A program made the position numbers and the translations under genes. From Ficedula albicollis (taxonomy: Eukaryota; Chordata; Aves; Passeriformes; Muscicapidae): a stretch of DNA of 64,000 bases. Shown one piece after another: positions 50,201 to 62,098 of this stretch; position 1 is the stretch's first letter; every line of letters starts with the position of its first letter. The DNA lies in NCBI RefSeq assembly GCF_000247815.1, contig NC_021683.1:10256173-10320172 (forward strand), read 5' to 3'. The notes under the pieces are model-generated. The model was not told the DNA's origin and did no database searches. It saw only the letters and a program-made list of their open reading frames with translations.

Positions 50201-51634
50201 AATCAAATAACTATTATATACCAGATTATTTTCTTCTCGCATATTTTTAAAGTACTGTGATTTACAAACTTTGGTAGAAGATAGAACTACTTGACTGCAG
50301 CAGCTGTTTAATCACAGTGAAGAGTATTTTAAAATGACAACTTCAGTGGTGGTCTGTTCTGAACAATGAACAGAATCAAGTCGGCTGGACATAGAAGCAG
50401 CACATTGGTAACGGCAAAATTGCCAGAGGCACTAAATTCTAATGCTTAATCACTTTTTAAATAAATATTGCCTCTTGATCATGGTCCTGCAACCACCATG
50501 CTGTGACCACAGCTCCCTCTCCATCCCTGCTCTGGCTGGGAGTGCTGCTGGCTCTCTCGTTTGCATGGTGCACCAGCACAAAGGAAGATCCAGTTTCTTA
50601 CATCTTTTAGCAAAAATTCCTAAAGCCGGTCCAAAACTTGATTCAACTGGCTTTGGGCAAGATCCAGCAGACCAGATTTTCTTTGGCTGCATTTGTGGGT
50701 CTTCAGCACCCACAGCCAAGGCCAGGGTTTTATAGGTGCACGGTGCTCAACAGTCTGTGGCTGATGGTTCAGGGTACTTGCAAAATCCACCCTCCTCAGC
50801 GGGTGAAGAGAGGAGTTTTTCCAGAGACCACTCAGACACCTGGACTTAAGCTTTAATATTTGTTCTGCTTCTTGAGCCACTTTCCTTTCTCCACTGTCAA
50901 TACAGCTGAGAAGATGGCATCCCTAGTTGTGAAACTCCTCTCTCTGGAGATTCCCCTTGCTTCCACTTTTGGATTTTTGAGTGTAGGAAGCTGATGAAAC
51001 ACATTTCTTATATAATGACAGAAAATTTCAGTTCTTTAGAGGAATATGTGGTCTAGGTTAAGATACTATTCAAATTTGTGCATCCAAATACCCTGACCAA
51101 GAGCCTTATCTCTGTATTCAGCATCCCCTTTGGGCTTCTAACAGCATAGATCAAAAGAGAATCATCCTTTTTTACAGTTAACAGACCAATATTTTTTTTT
51201 TCTCCCTTCATGATTCTCTCTCCTCAAAATTGCTGCTCACTGAGTTCTTTGGGCATACACTGTGCTCCAAGGGAAACTAATGGGACTCCACTTATACAGT
51301 ATAATTACAATTTGAGCAATAGATTATTTTCTTGAGCATAGGGGGCACTTGTCTTTCACTTTTGATGATATTATTTGGAGAGAAAGGATCTTTGCAATAC
51401 AGCTGCAAAACAGTAATGCATACATGTATGTGGATAGGAAGTATTTGTATAACCATATATTATATCCAAACCCTGAAAGGTGGAGGAAGGAATGAAAGAA
51501 ATGGAACAGCTTTGAAAAGAACAAACCATGAACTAGGTCTATATTTTATTTCTTTCTACTGGGAAAAAAATAGAAGCAAGATGGGAAAAATGCGATTATT
51601 TCACATGGTTCTTGTTGTTATGCAGATTGCCTCT
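47251..51634. other. Noncoding DNA, no gene recognised
   Basis: No exon or repeat family was recognised. The interval 47870-48240 keeps CpGs near 47889 and 48198 and several homeodomain-like cores and could be a weak CNE. A 21-base-period direct repeat containing ACTGATTTCAGAGAG spans about 49692-49727. A GC-richer patch lies at about 50480-50850, where frames of 72 to 97 codons overlap on both strands. None resembles a known protein. Confidence 0.55.
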
Positions 51635-52414
51635 TTATACCCATACGTTCAGCACATCTGGCTCCCTTGTGAGTATGCTCTTTGAGCTGGGAGGAAAAAT
51701 GCACAGTGAGATTAAGGGCAAAATAAGGTGGAAAGACAGAAAAGAAGAAATAGTTGTGGAGTGAGGACTAGCTGGACTAAGGGAGATTTCCCTGAAAAGC
51801 TCCAAATCTGTCTTCTCTTCCCTTAAACCTTCCCATCTTACTGCATCAAAAACTTCCCTCATTATGTGAGTGGTCAGGCAGGGGCTGCTCTGTGAGCAGT
51901 GCCAGCAGGGCAGACCAGCTTCGCCTGCATGTGCTTCTGTGTCCTGGTTTTCCTGCAGCTGTTCCTTGTGTTTTTCCTGATAAACTCCTAGGGACAAGGG
52001 CTCTGCTCTACCTGTTGGTGCTGCTGCTTGCAGAGCTGATGAGAGCTGCTGGGATGAAGCAAATACCACCCACCTTGTTTTTTTGTTCTGAAGTGAAGGC
52101 ACCACCTCAGACCTCCCCTGACAGATTCTCTGGTGAGAACTCGTTTGTTCACACCGTGCCAGTGCTTTGCTGTGCTCTGAGCAGACAGCTCTGGAAAAGC
52201 TCCCTGGGGAGTGCCGGGCTCTGGATGCAGGGCAGCCTCCCTCCCCCTGCAGGGAGTGCTGCAGCCGTGTCTCCAATGCCCCAAGGAGCACGTGGGATGT
52301 GCAGTGCTGGAGCACATGATAGAATGACATTTGAAGCAGACTCTGTTGATTAGAACTTACCCTACCACTTGTTCCTTTACTCATGGACCATGGTGGAACT
52401 TTTGAAGTCTCCAT
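51635..52414 (-). other. Unassigned 259-codon open reading frame
   Basis: This is the longest open frame not created by a tandem repeat. It runs from an ATG at 52412-52414 to a stop at 51635-51637 and is antisense to a 153-codon plus frame (51892-52353). The translation is rich in Ser, Gln, Glu and Leu, shows no domain I recognise, and has no signal peptide or convincing membrane segment except a leucine/isoleucine-rich stretch near its C-terminus. Most of it lies over a GC-rich patch (about 51880-52310), where stops are scarcer, so chance is the simplest explanation. It could also belong to an exon of a lncRNA or a lineage-specific gene. I do not call it a CDS. Confidence 0.2.
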
Positions 52415-55400
52415 GAAATTTACTCAAAGGGATGCTCTGCATTATAATTTGGAAAAAATTTCACCTCAGAGGAGTTTTCTGGATTGTGTTCCTTTTGCTG
52501 GAAAAATCTTCCCTCTGTGAATGAGCTATTCTTAGTTATACAAGAGAGGCTGAAATGGCTCACATTTTTTTCAGCAGTGTAAGCCATATCTTTTATCTAT
52601 TGTTACACTTCCAGCTCCTTGTGCACTACATTGCTGAGACAATGCACCAAATATGTCACATGTGTAAACTACATCCTTGTAAGATGTTACCAACACTGTT
52701 ACTGTCTCCACAACTTGCTCTCAACTTCTCTGGAGAAAACTGCTATTATTTCAGGTTATTTAAAGTCAAGATTTTGAGTTTATTTCTTGCTCTCCCCCCT
52801 TTGGAAGATATATGAGCTTTACCAAATACTTTCAGACACGGGAACACAGGGCTGTCTTTTAAATGCTTAGAGTGGATAAAGACAAAGAAATCCAATGAGC
52901 TGTGACAGCCATATAACCAGTGTCTGATAGCTGATCCTTGCAATATGTCTGCGGTTAGATATGCAGCTCCCCCAGTGCTTCCCTGCGGGCTCTCCTGCCT
53001 GGTGCTCAGAACGCAGCCTGCGCATTTTGGACCCTGCTGCAAGCTGAAAGGAACGTGGGAGAAGATCTGTGGTTTGCACCTGAGTATTTAAAGGTTGTCA
53101 CAACACTTGTTCCTCTTACTGAACAGGGGAGAATTGTGTTCTTGCAGGCTGGTCCCCTCTGGAGTGCTGTTTGGCACACAGCTTTTGTTCCACCGTGTGG
53201 TTTCAAGGTGAACCCGTTAATTCAATATGACCCTTTTAAGAAGTCCAAACATTACATGCTGCAAGAGGGAAACAAAGCACTTAGTGGTATGAATCATGTT
53301 TTAAGATGGAGCAGAGGTGGTGTTTGTGTTGCCCTGAACAGTTCAATTTTCAGTGGAATGAATTTGTCTTAGGAAAGCTTTGGGACACATTATGCCTAAT
53401 TGCTTTTTAAATTTCAGTGATTTTAGCTTTGCTTTGGGGGAAGGGGGATAGTTTGGCTGGCCTAGGAGGCTTGTGACTGAGTTTTCCTGGCCAGATTATT
53501 TGAATTACCTTGTCAGTTTGGACTAACCTTAAAACAGTGCTTTTGAGCAGTCTGCCCTCTCTATCAGCTTAAGCTTCTGCTGCTGAAGATTTTCCATCAG
53601 AGCTCCTGCTCAGCTGCTTCCTTGGTCTAAAGCATCTGCTGACAAAGTCCTGGAAGAGGACATAGAGAACTTGCTGACATGTGTTGCACTGTCTCCTACA
53701 GACTGCTTTCATTTATTTAGTCTTTACAGACTGAAATGGTAATGCTGTGATGCTTGCAGCAGGAGCTTGGAGTTCCAGGTAGTTTGAGTTTGGGTTCTGA
53801 CTGGGATTACAGAAGTTGCTCAGAGGGTGTTTTATTTCCTGGGCTGATGCAGGAAAAACCCACGGTTTTCCTTTTCATTAGCCTAGCACCCAATGGACAG
53901 CCTTGTCTTGATAGCAAATGTATCTTTGTGTGATGAGTGTCTGCTGGGTAAATAAGCCCTCCTGAATCCAGCCCAAAGCACACAAACGTGTGTTGAGGGG
54001 GGCAGGCATCCCAGAGATGTTTTCATGTGCTTTGCTGATATATGTCAGCTGAGTCCTGCAGAACACTGTTGTGACTCAAGAACATATTTCATTGCTTATC
54101 TGTATTAGACACAGAGCTCAACAGGTGCTTAGAAATCCTGGAGGATGGAAATAATGTGCCTCTCTAAACAGAAATATGTTGGCTTTTCAACTGTGCAATA
54201 CTTAAGCACTGCACCTTTCAACACCTTTTCTCCAGTTGTCACAATATCTGGAATTCTTGCTGGGGGAAATTACTGGGGAACATCTGAAACATTGTTGCTA
54301 GGAAACTATTGAAATACTATTTCAATAACATTTGGCTTCTTGAACTTTATAATGTAGTTTATGCTGAGGAATATTTTGGATACTTTGGTGGTCTGCTTGG
54401 TATCACTCCAGTCATTGAACACTTTCCTCTCTTATCCATTGAACAGTGATGCTGGTGGCAGTGGGGCAGCTGTAGGATGGGGAAAGGCAAAGGAATAGCT
54501 AGAGGTGACAAGAAAGACAGTATTTTTTAGGATTTATTCGTGGAAGGATGGAGCACATCTGAAGCAAAGGTAGATTTAGGGATGCCACCCTGTGTTATGC
54601 AGAGCTGCCTGGTTTGTGTATGTTAGGAAAGCTCTTTGAGGAGATGTACAGTGCTGCTCAGGTGAAGTCCTGCAGCTGTGGCTTTTTCTGCAGTGTCTGC
54701 AGCTCTCCAGCCTGGACACTGGCTCACAATCACAGCATGGCTTGGGCAGCTGGAATATCTGTGTGCTGGTTATGAAACAGTTTGGTGTTATGTTCTCTGC
54801 ACACACTTTCCTTTGCTCCCCACAAATGTGGCTGCTCCAAAATTTTTTTTAATATTTACAAATAAGGAAAACTGTAGACATTCTATGAAGAGCCATCACG
54901 TACTTGCAGGAGTCCATACATTGTTGCAGTGATGCAGGAAGAGAACTTTTATAATTCATGAGTAGTGAAAGCTTTCTTTACTTCTGGGATAAATATTCCA
55001 ACCCTTTAGGTATGCTTTATATGTAACATTTACATCTTGCTGAGTGATTAGTTTAAACAGCTATTTTTATCCCACATTTCAGCCCCCAACTCTCTAATGT
55101 TAATTAGTATTAGGAAGGAAGTATGTTTTCTTCACATGCCATAGCAAATGTGCTTTATATAATGATTACAGAACTTGTTTGATCTTTTGTTTTTACTGAA
55201 CACAGTCTACAGCACTGACGGCAAACTGTTTGGTTTTAGTTTTCTTGTGCCCTGGGCTGTTTTCCACTGTGTGAAATTGCTGAACTTTTTTTTTAGGTGT
55301 TTTTTTCACAATCATTGAAACTGTTGGAGTAAGATAGAATTTCATTGTAAAGGTTCTTTAAATTGCTGTCTTTCAGTGAACAGTTCAAATAACTCCTGCC

Positions 55401-56405
55401 TCTCCCTGTTTTGGGCAAGTTTGAGGGGCACAGTTAAAACTGATAGAAGTTTGGACAGAGGTGTTCAAAGGTCACAAGCTGTTCAGGTATTGCACAGGCA
55501 ATGCAAGGAGGGTATTGGTGGGGAAGCCAGAATACACAAACCTTAGCAAATAGACACTGCCAAATCTTTATAAATCAATTATGTGAAACATCCACAAATT
55601 GGGCAAGTAGGGGAGCTTCTGTTGTTCCCATCCTGCATTCATGATTGTAAGTAATACAGAGACAGTTTTAGTTGATACATATACACATACAAAAATAAAG
55701 GCATAATTATAGAACTCTTGAAAGGTTCTTTTTGCACTATTACAAGCAGAGGGGAGCTGCTAATTCAAGCCCTCTAGCTCTAGGAAGGAGAAAAGTATGA
55801 ACCTGAATACAAATTTTTTACTTCCTTCCTTTGGTACTTTGAAACTTCAGATCTAACACTTTGCCTGAACACTAAATGTCTATAGTTTCTAAATAGGCTT
55901 TCCTCCCAACATTTCCTAGAACTGCGTAAAAGCACATGGAAGAAACCACTTGTAATTCTAGACCCGTATCACAAAAATCAACTTGATGTTTCTCTCAATT
56001 AATTTAGAATAAACCAAGTGTATTATTACAGTTGCTTTCTAGTTGTGAACCTGTGACTATGAGTTCTGGAAAGTGCCATAGTTCTTTGTAAACGGTTATA
56101 TCCCAGGATCAAACTACAGATCCAGCATGTCAGTGTGCAGAAATTAGTGGATTAAGAGCCCATGAGGCTCTTAGGGACTGGACTGGAATTACTCTATAAC
56201 TTGCAACTCTGCTCTACATTGATGGCCTGAACCGATTTATACCAAAATGCACATACATTTTGCATTTCACTGGCTATGGATGCCAGTTCTAGTTGGCAAT
56301 CACCAGATCTGTAGTGCTGTTTCATTAATTAAATGTACCTCCAGCATTCCTGCTGAAACTCTTTAACTCCTGTACAGTCTCTGCATCTGTAGGTGTTCAG
56401 CTGAG
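52415..56405. other. Noncoding DNA, no gene recognised
   Basis: Ordinary AT-rich sequence with anonymous frames of 105 codons or fewer. An interval near 56220-56340 has a CATTAATTAAATG homeodomain-like core and one CpG, which is weak enhancer-like texture only. Confidence 0.55.
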
Positions 56406-56534
56406 ATTTCTAAAAGAAAATGAAATAATTGTTTAGGGAGTAGAAGAAGGAAGGTAAAACCCACAAAACAACCATTTCTAAAAGAAAATGAAAGAATTGT
56501 TTAGGGAGTAGAAGAAAGGTAAAACCCACAAAAC
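56406..56534 (+). repeat. 68-bp tandem duplication (two copies)
   Basis: The segment starting ATTTCTAAAAGAAAATGAAA (56406-56473) is repeated from 56474 to about 56534. The second copy has an AATAATT to AAGAATT change and a 4-base GAAG deletion. The two copies are otherwise nearly identical, implying a fairly recent duplication. The sequence is purine-rich and encodes nothing recognisable. Confidence 0.9.
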
Positions 56535-56784
56535 CAAGGAGAAAGAAGGGCAAGAGGCAAAGAGCAGGAGGAGGAAAGGATGAATCCATCCCTGTAAGGG
56601 GTGTGTGTCCTACCTCTGCCCTGTCAGATGATCAGTCAAGGTTTGGTGTTTCTGGGAGCAGATCTGTTCTTTCAGAAGGTTTCAGAAAGTTCAGCCTGCT
56701 CAGACTCAGTCTGGGGGCCAATGCTCTGTTTAACTCCCTGGCAAGACAGATCAGCTGAAGTATGGATGCAGTGCCCCACAGTGC
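56535..56784. other. Purine-rich lead-in and array boundary
   Basis: The plus strand is strongly purine-rich to about 56582 (AAGGAG, AGAAGGG and GGAGGAGG-type runs), then mixed sequence. Immediately before the pentanucleotide array the word CAGTGCCCC occurs twice with a 10-base period (56769-56777 and 56779-56787). The second copy merges into the first repeat unit. Confidence 0.6.
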
Positions 56785-57889
56785 CCCTTCCCTTCCCTTC
56801 CCTTCCCTTCCCTTCCCTTCCCTTCCCTTCCCTTCCCTTCCCTTCCCTTCCCTTCCCTTCCCTTCCCTTCCCTTCCCTTCCCTTCCCTTCCCTTCCCTTC
56901 CCTTCCCTTCCCTTCCCTTCCCTTCCCTTCCCTTCCCTTCCCTTCCCTTCCCTTCCCTTCCCTTCCCTTCCCTTCCCTTCCCTTCCCTTCCCTTCCCTTC
57001 CCTTCCCTTCCCTTCCCTTCCCTTCCCTTCCCTTCCCTTCCCTTCCCTTCCCTTCCCTTCCCTTCCCTTCCCTTCCCTTCCCTTCCCTTCCCTTCCCTTC
57101 CCTTCCCTTCCCTTCCCTTCCCTTCCCTTCCCTTCCCTTCCCTTCCCTTCCCTTCCCTTCCCTTCCCTTCCCTTCCCTTCCCTTCCCTTCCCTTCCCTTC
57201 CCTTCCCTTCCCTTCCCTTCCCTTCCCTTCCCTTCCCTTCCCTTCCCTTCCCTTCCCTTCCCTTCCCTTCCCTTCCCTTCCCTTCCCTTCCCTTCCCTTC
57301 CCTTCCCTTCCCTTCCCTTCCCTTCCCTTCCCTTCCCTTCCCTTCCCTTCCCTTCCCTTCCCTTCCCTTCCCTTCCCTTCCCTTCCCTTCCCTTCCCTTC
57401 CCTTCCCTTCCCTTCCCTTCCCTTCCCTTCCCTTCCCTTCCCTTCCCTTCCCTTCCCTTCCCTTCCCTTCCCTTCCCTTCCCTTCCCTTCCCTTCCCTTC
57501 CCTTCCCTTCCCTTCCCTTCCCTTCCCTTCCCTTCCCTTCCCTTCCCTTCCCTTCCCTTCCCTTCCCTTCCCTTCCCTTCCCTTCCCTTCCCTTCCCTTC
57601 CCTTCCCTTCCCTTCCCTTCCCTTCCCTTCCCTTCCCTTCCCTTCCCTTCCCTTCCCTTCCCTTCCCTTCCCTTCCCTTCCCTTCCCTTCCCTTCCCTTC
57701 CCTTCCCTTCCCTTCCCTTCCCTTCCCTTCCCTTCCCTTCCCTTCCCTTCCCTTCCCTTCCCTTCCCTTCCCTTCCCTTCCCTTCCCTTCCCTTCCCTTC
57801 CCTTCCCTTCCCTTCCCTTCCCTTCCCTTCCCTTCCCTTCCCTTCCCTGAAACTTCCCTTCCCTTCCCTTCCCTTCCCTTCCCTTCCCT
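56785..57889 (+). repeat. (CCCTT)n / (AAGGG)n microsatellite of about 1.1 kb
   Basis: A perfect pentanucleotide run spans 56785-57848, about 212 units without a single interruption. A short GAAA-containing break (57849-57852) follows, then about seven more units to 57889. The complement is (AAGGG)n, a homopurine strand with regularly spaced GGG that can form G-quadruplexes; as a homopurine-homopyrimidine tract it can also form triplex (H-DNA). All five-base frames lack stop codons, which produces long fictitious peptides on both strands (445 and 433 codons). The real length could differ, since arrays this size are hard to assemble. Confidence 0.97.
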
Positions 57890-58560
57890 CGCTGCTGTCC
57901 CTGTCCTGCTGCCTCTAAGCAGGAGTGCAGGTGGGTGATGCTTTACTGGGGGTGAGCTCTGCCATGGTGCCACAGCCCCCAGGCTTTGTTTCAGCTGTTC
58001 CTCCTTGGCCAGGTGTGAAAGAGCGAGGGGAAGGAGCTCCTGGCAGAACCGGAGCCATCAGTAATGCAGACTGAATTCCTGCTTCCCTCGGAGCTGAGGA
58101 AATCAAACCCAGCTGGAGCTGGGACACAGCACCCTGCACAGCAGGGCTGCAGCTCCTCAAGGGGAGAGCTCTGCAGAATTGAGTTTCTCCCTGCATGTGC
58201 CTGATTTCTTCTCCTGCCCACTAGAAAATTGAGAAGTCAATTGGCCTTTTATTGTTGGGCTTGAAATTACCTTTCTCTTCTCCTTTTTTTTTTTTTTTCC
58301 CTTTTCAATTAATGTTTTATTGAATTTTGAGAAAGGTAGATTTACAACTGCCACCGCAAAGGAGGGGAGAGAGAAATAAATATAAAATATTCAGGCTGGG
58401 CAGTGAGGAGGCTGGGCTGGAGCCTGAGCCCCTTCCCAGGTTCAGGAGCAGCAAGAGGTGACTGGTGGGAAGTCACTGGGGACTCTGCACCTGCTGGGGC
58501 TCTGGGGCCACTCAGGGGCTTTTTTTATCTGAGGGTGAAGGTCCAGGCTAATGTTGCTGT
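57890..58560. other. GC-rich patch downstream of the pentanucleotide array
   Basis: GC-rich DNA with some CpGs (57890, 58024, 58051, 58090) and direct AGCTGGAGCTGGGA-like repetition. It is interrupted by a T tract at 58284-58298 running into CCC, and a second GC-rich patch lies at about 58395-58520. Overlapping frames of 93 codons or fewer on both strands look fortuitous. It may be a diverged repeat or the remains of a small CpG-rich element, but no family is recognised. Confidence 0.45.
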
Positions 58561-61500
58561 GGGGGTTTTTATTCAGTTCCCTTGCCTTGTCCACAACCAT
58601 TTTGCCTGGAGATTGTGCAAAAGCAAAGAACTCTGCTGACACTCACAACAGTTCCTATGTGAGTAATGATTTGTGAACACACCAGCTGTACTCCAGCCCT
58701 CATGTGAACAAAAATAGTTCCAGAAACAATTGTGGTGAAAGCAAGTAAAAATAGTGACACTGAGGATCCAGTTTGTTTGTAAACTCAAACATTTATGAAA
58801 GTCAGTTTACAGGTGTATAATAATTGGCACCAATGCGCAGTATTAACCATAGCTGTTTTCTACAGCAGGAATATCTTATGGTAGTGCTCAGAAAAAAGAA
58901 TCTCAGGTCACCTTGTATGGAAAAGCATGGAATCTAGTGATAAGCATTTCATCTGATTTTAATAAGTGTAATCCTGGCTGTTATGACCTGTGCCATCTGT
59001 AACATTATGCAATGTATCTGTTACGTACAGGAGATGTGACATTGTATGAGGCAGTGGCAGTGATGGGGACAGCATCTGGTAGCTCAGCTCTGCAGTGTGG
59101 TGGCAGCATTCTTCTGCAATAGTAAGGCCTTTATTTATTTTTAAGATATAGATTAATTTGCTTTGGCCTCAAACCTCTTATGTCATAGGTTCTGATACTG
59201 TTATTTAATTTTCAATTTATTCTGTTTTTGAAATGGCCACAAGTGAGGCAATAACATTTTCTGGCTAAAAACTTCAGATTATAAGAAGTTCCAGACATTT
59301 CTGAGATGATCTGATACAACAATTTGCTATGGATGAAAGTCTGGCTTCCACTTTAACAAACTGGAATTGGAAAATATTTCTTACTTTTCACATATTCTAC
59401 ATCAAAGCAAAAATGACTGTGATTATTTACCAAAAATTGGAGGCATATGTCAGGTTTCAGTCTCCTAAAAGACTCTAATATTCAATAAAAAAAGAAATTG
59501 GATTCGTCTTAGATTAGATGGTAGATTCTCTTTGTTTGAGCTGTCATTCTGTCCTGTTTTGGCAAGTTGTGATTAGAAAATGATTACTCTATCCTTAAAG
59601 TTTAGCTGCATACCTGAAAGAGTGTGGGCAGATTAGCCAGAACTGCTGTTGCTGTCCATGATAGGTCCTCACACATCTTTGCACACAAGGATGTTTTGCC
59701 AGCATCCATCTCTGCTGTTTCGTGCACTGCATTTGGAAGCTGGGCAGAAAGAGGAGGCTGAAGATTCCCTGGCCTCCAGCATTTTATGAGAACATCCTTC
59801 TAGCAATCAGTGTCTAGTGGGGTAAAAGCAGATTTATTTCTCCCTTGGGATGAGAATCCAGCAACTTTGCCAAATGCACAATCTTCCCCTCTCAAACATT
59901 CTGCTGCTTCTGAGGCCAGGAGAGTTTTCTTGTCCAGGAGGTGATGGCAGTGAACCCTGAACCTCAGCCTGGGCACCAGGCTGTCCCTCCCTGAGTGCCA
60001 GTGCCCACACTCCCCTCTCTTCATTGCAAGATATTCTCATGTGTGAAATGAGCTGCTACAAAATGTGGGTTGTGCCACTAAATCTCAGAGAACAATCTTA
60101 CTTTCACTGCACTGAATGTGAATTGAAAGAAGTCCAAATGTAGAGTAAAAACCTGAGGTTCCCTTTTAGGCCAACCTTTTCTTATTTGATCTTTTTTTCC
60201 TTCATTTTAGATGGAGCTTGAGTCAGGGTTTCGTACTCTCTGCTAAAAATCTTTGGAGCCATGTAAAGCTCTGATCTCTTAACACAGTTTTGAATGGCCT
60301 TGCTCAAACACAGAAGGTCACTAGCAAACACTTCCTCTCAGTTTTTCTGCCCCTCTGCCTTTAGGGGAAGCTTTCAGTTCCTGCAGCCTTCAATAGGTAG
60401 GGTTGGCTGAGCTCCTGTTTAGGAGCTGCTTGCAGGTAATTCAGAAGCAAAGCTTTCATGAACCCTCCTGTCAAATTTCGGTATTTTCTGACAGTGTTTT
60501 TCTCTTTATAGACACTGCCACAGGAAGTCTTTCACTTGAATTAACTAATCACTTATCAATCTTTAGGTGATTACCCCACAGAAGCCAGATTTGCTTATTG
60601 TGATGACTCTGAAGACCTTTAAATATCACATCACATTCCCCACATTAAATTGGTCCTACATCAGTATAATTCTGTGTTTTGCTGGAGTGTAGTTGAAGAT
60701 CAAGATTTGAGATATGGAGCCATCCATTGTGTAAGGAGGCAGGATGACCTGGAATTTCTCTGTTTGTTTTTTGTGGGCCCACAGCAAACCCTCACTGCTT
60801 GTTTGACAGGCAGATTTCTGCACAACAGCTTTGTAAGGCATTCAGATATTTTTTAAATGTGCTAATCAGGATGTTCAGAAAATTTGGTGAAAATAATGTC
60901 TGCTGAAGAAATATTAAGACTACTTCTGGATATTTTATGAAGATTCAGTCTTGCTGCTTTTGTTGTTGCTTGGATCAGAATTGTTCTGAAGGCAAATGGC
61001 AGGAGCTGAAATGATATGACAGAGTGTGCTGCCACTAAGGATGGTGCTTGTGTAGCAATAACAATATTGGGGCTCAGACATGCACCACGCAGGTCAATGG
61101 GCTGGGAGAGAAATCTGCCTCATTTCATAACAAAGTACTTTTTTTTTTTTTCCCCCACCATTTCTTTCCAAACCAGGGTTTTATCATGCCATGACATCAC
61201 TGTGTTTTGGTTCAAGCACAGCAGTGTCACAGAGGGATGTTCTGCCCCCTGTGCACTCCATGGAGAATTTGTACATTTTCTTCTGTGGCCACTTCCCCTC
61301 ACCTCAAATGCAAACTTCTTTTGGAGAAATTAGTGTTTTGATCTATCAAGCTAAACCATTAAATGTTCCTGCACTGAAAGAGATTTCACTTTAAATAGAA
61401 TGAAGCCCCTGTGGAATTCATTGCACAATATTGTGTCCCTTTGTTCACTTTGTTAAAGATGGAGCCTTGTGTTATAACTCATTTCCTTCTGAGCAGATTT

Positions 61501-61964
61501 TAACTGTAAATTAAGTGCCACATCTGAGTGCAGGATTTATCTTAGTCTATCAGCTGTACTGCTGTGTACACACTGCTGCTGTATAACCCACCTGTGAAGT
61601 TGGGATGGTGGGTTACCATGATGTGTAAGGACATAAGTATTTGTGTAGATTCCCCCATTCAGCCTGGAAGTTGTACAATTATAGGTCCTCTCTTTAATAG
61701 AACAATCAAACAAAAATATATATGTACTGAAAGGAAAATAAACTTCATTTAAGACATCTATTTATGCCTTTTCACCCTTTGACCTGCTCTGAAACAATGA
61801 CTATATAGAACTAATATGTGGCATTATTCAAATTTTATTGGGGGAGTATTAACTTTTATTTCAAAAGTAAGTATTAAAGATCAGGAAACAAAAGAAAACC
61901 CCTCTGCTGGACTGATGGAGAATATATGGCTAAATAAATGAAAAGATCAGCTGAACTTTACAAT
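58561..61964. other. Noncoding DNA, no gene recognised
   Basis: AT-rich sequence with short anonymous frames (105 codons or fewer). A GC-richer patch lies at about 59870-60020. A T13 tract runs into C5 at 61139-61156, a small version of the T-then-C arrangement seen at the giant homopolymer. Confidence 0.55.
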
Positions 61965-62098
61965 GACAGAGAGCTCAGTTGGTTAAAGCATGGTGTTAAT
62001 AACACCAAGGTTGTGAGTTTGATCCCCATATGGACCATTCACTTGAGAGTTGGACTTGATCCTCCTGGGTCTCTTCCAACTCAGACTATTCTGTGATG
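61965..62098 (+). mobile_element. TguSINE1-like SINE (tRNA-Ile head, CR1 tail)
   Basis: The first 70 bases (61965-62034) are a recognisable tRNA-Ile(AAT) derivative. They include an A box in GAGCTCAGTTGG, an anticodon stem TGGTG/CACCA around the loop TTAATAA (anticodon AAT at 61998-62000), and a decayed B box around GAGTTTGATCC. The following 64 bases carry the CR1 3' end (TTGGACTTGAT, CTCTTCCAACTCAG, ATTCTGTGATG), which lets CR1 reverse transcriptase copy the element. This head-tail combination is that of the songbird family TguSINE1. Decay of the B box and acceptor stem indicates an old, probably inactive copy. No clear target-site duplication was identified. Confidence 0.92.

Noticed and set aside
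56601..57973. Frames of 362 to 445 codons encoding SLPFP or GKGRE repeats
   Set aside because: A stop-free five-base repeat gives open frames on both strands; there is no flanking coding signal.
61965..62034. A tRNA-Ile gene
   Set aside because: The acceptor stem and B box are decayed and the sequence continues directly into a CR1 tail, so it is a SINE head.
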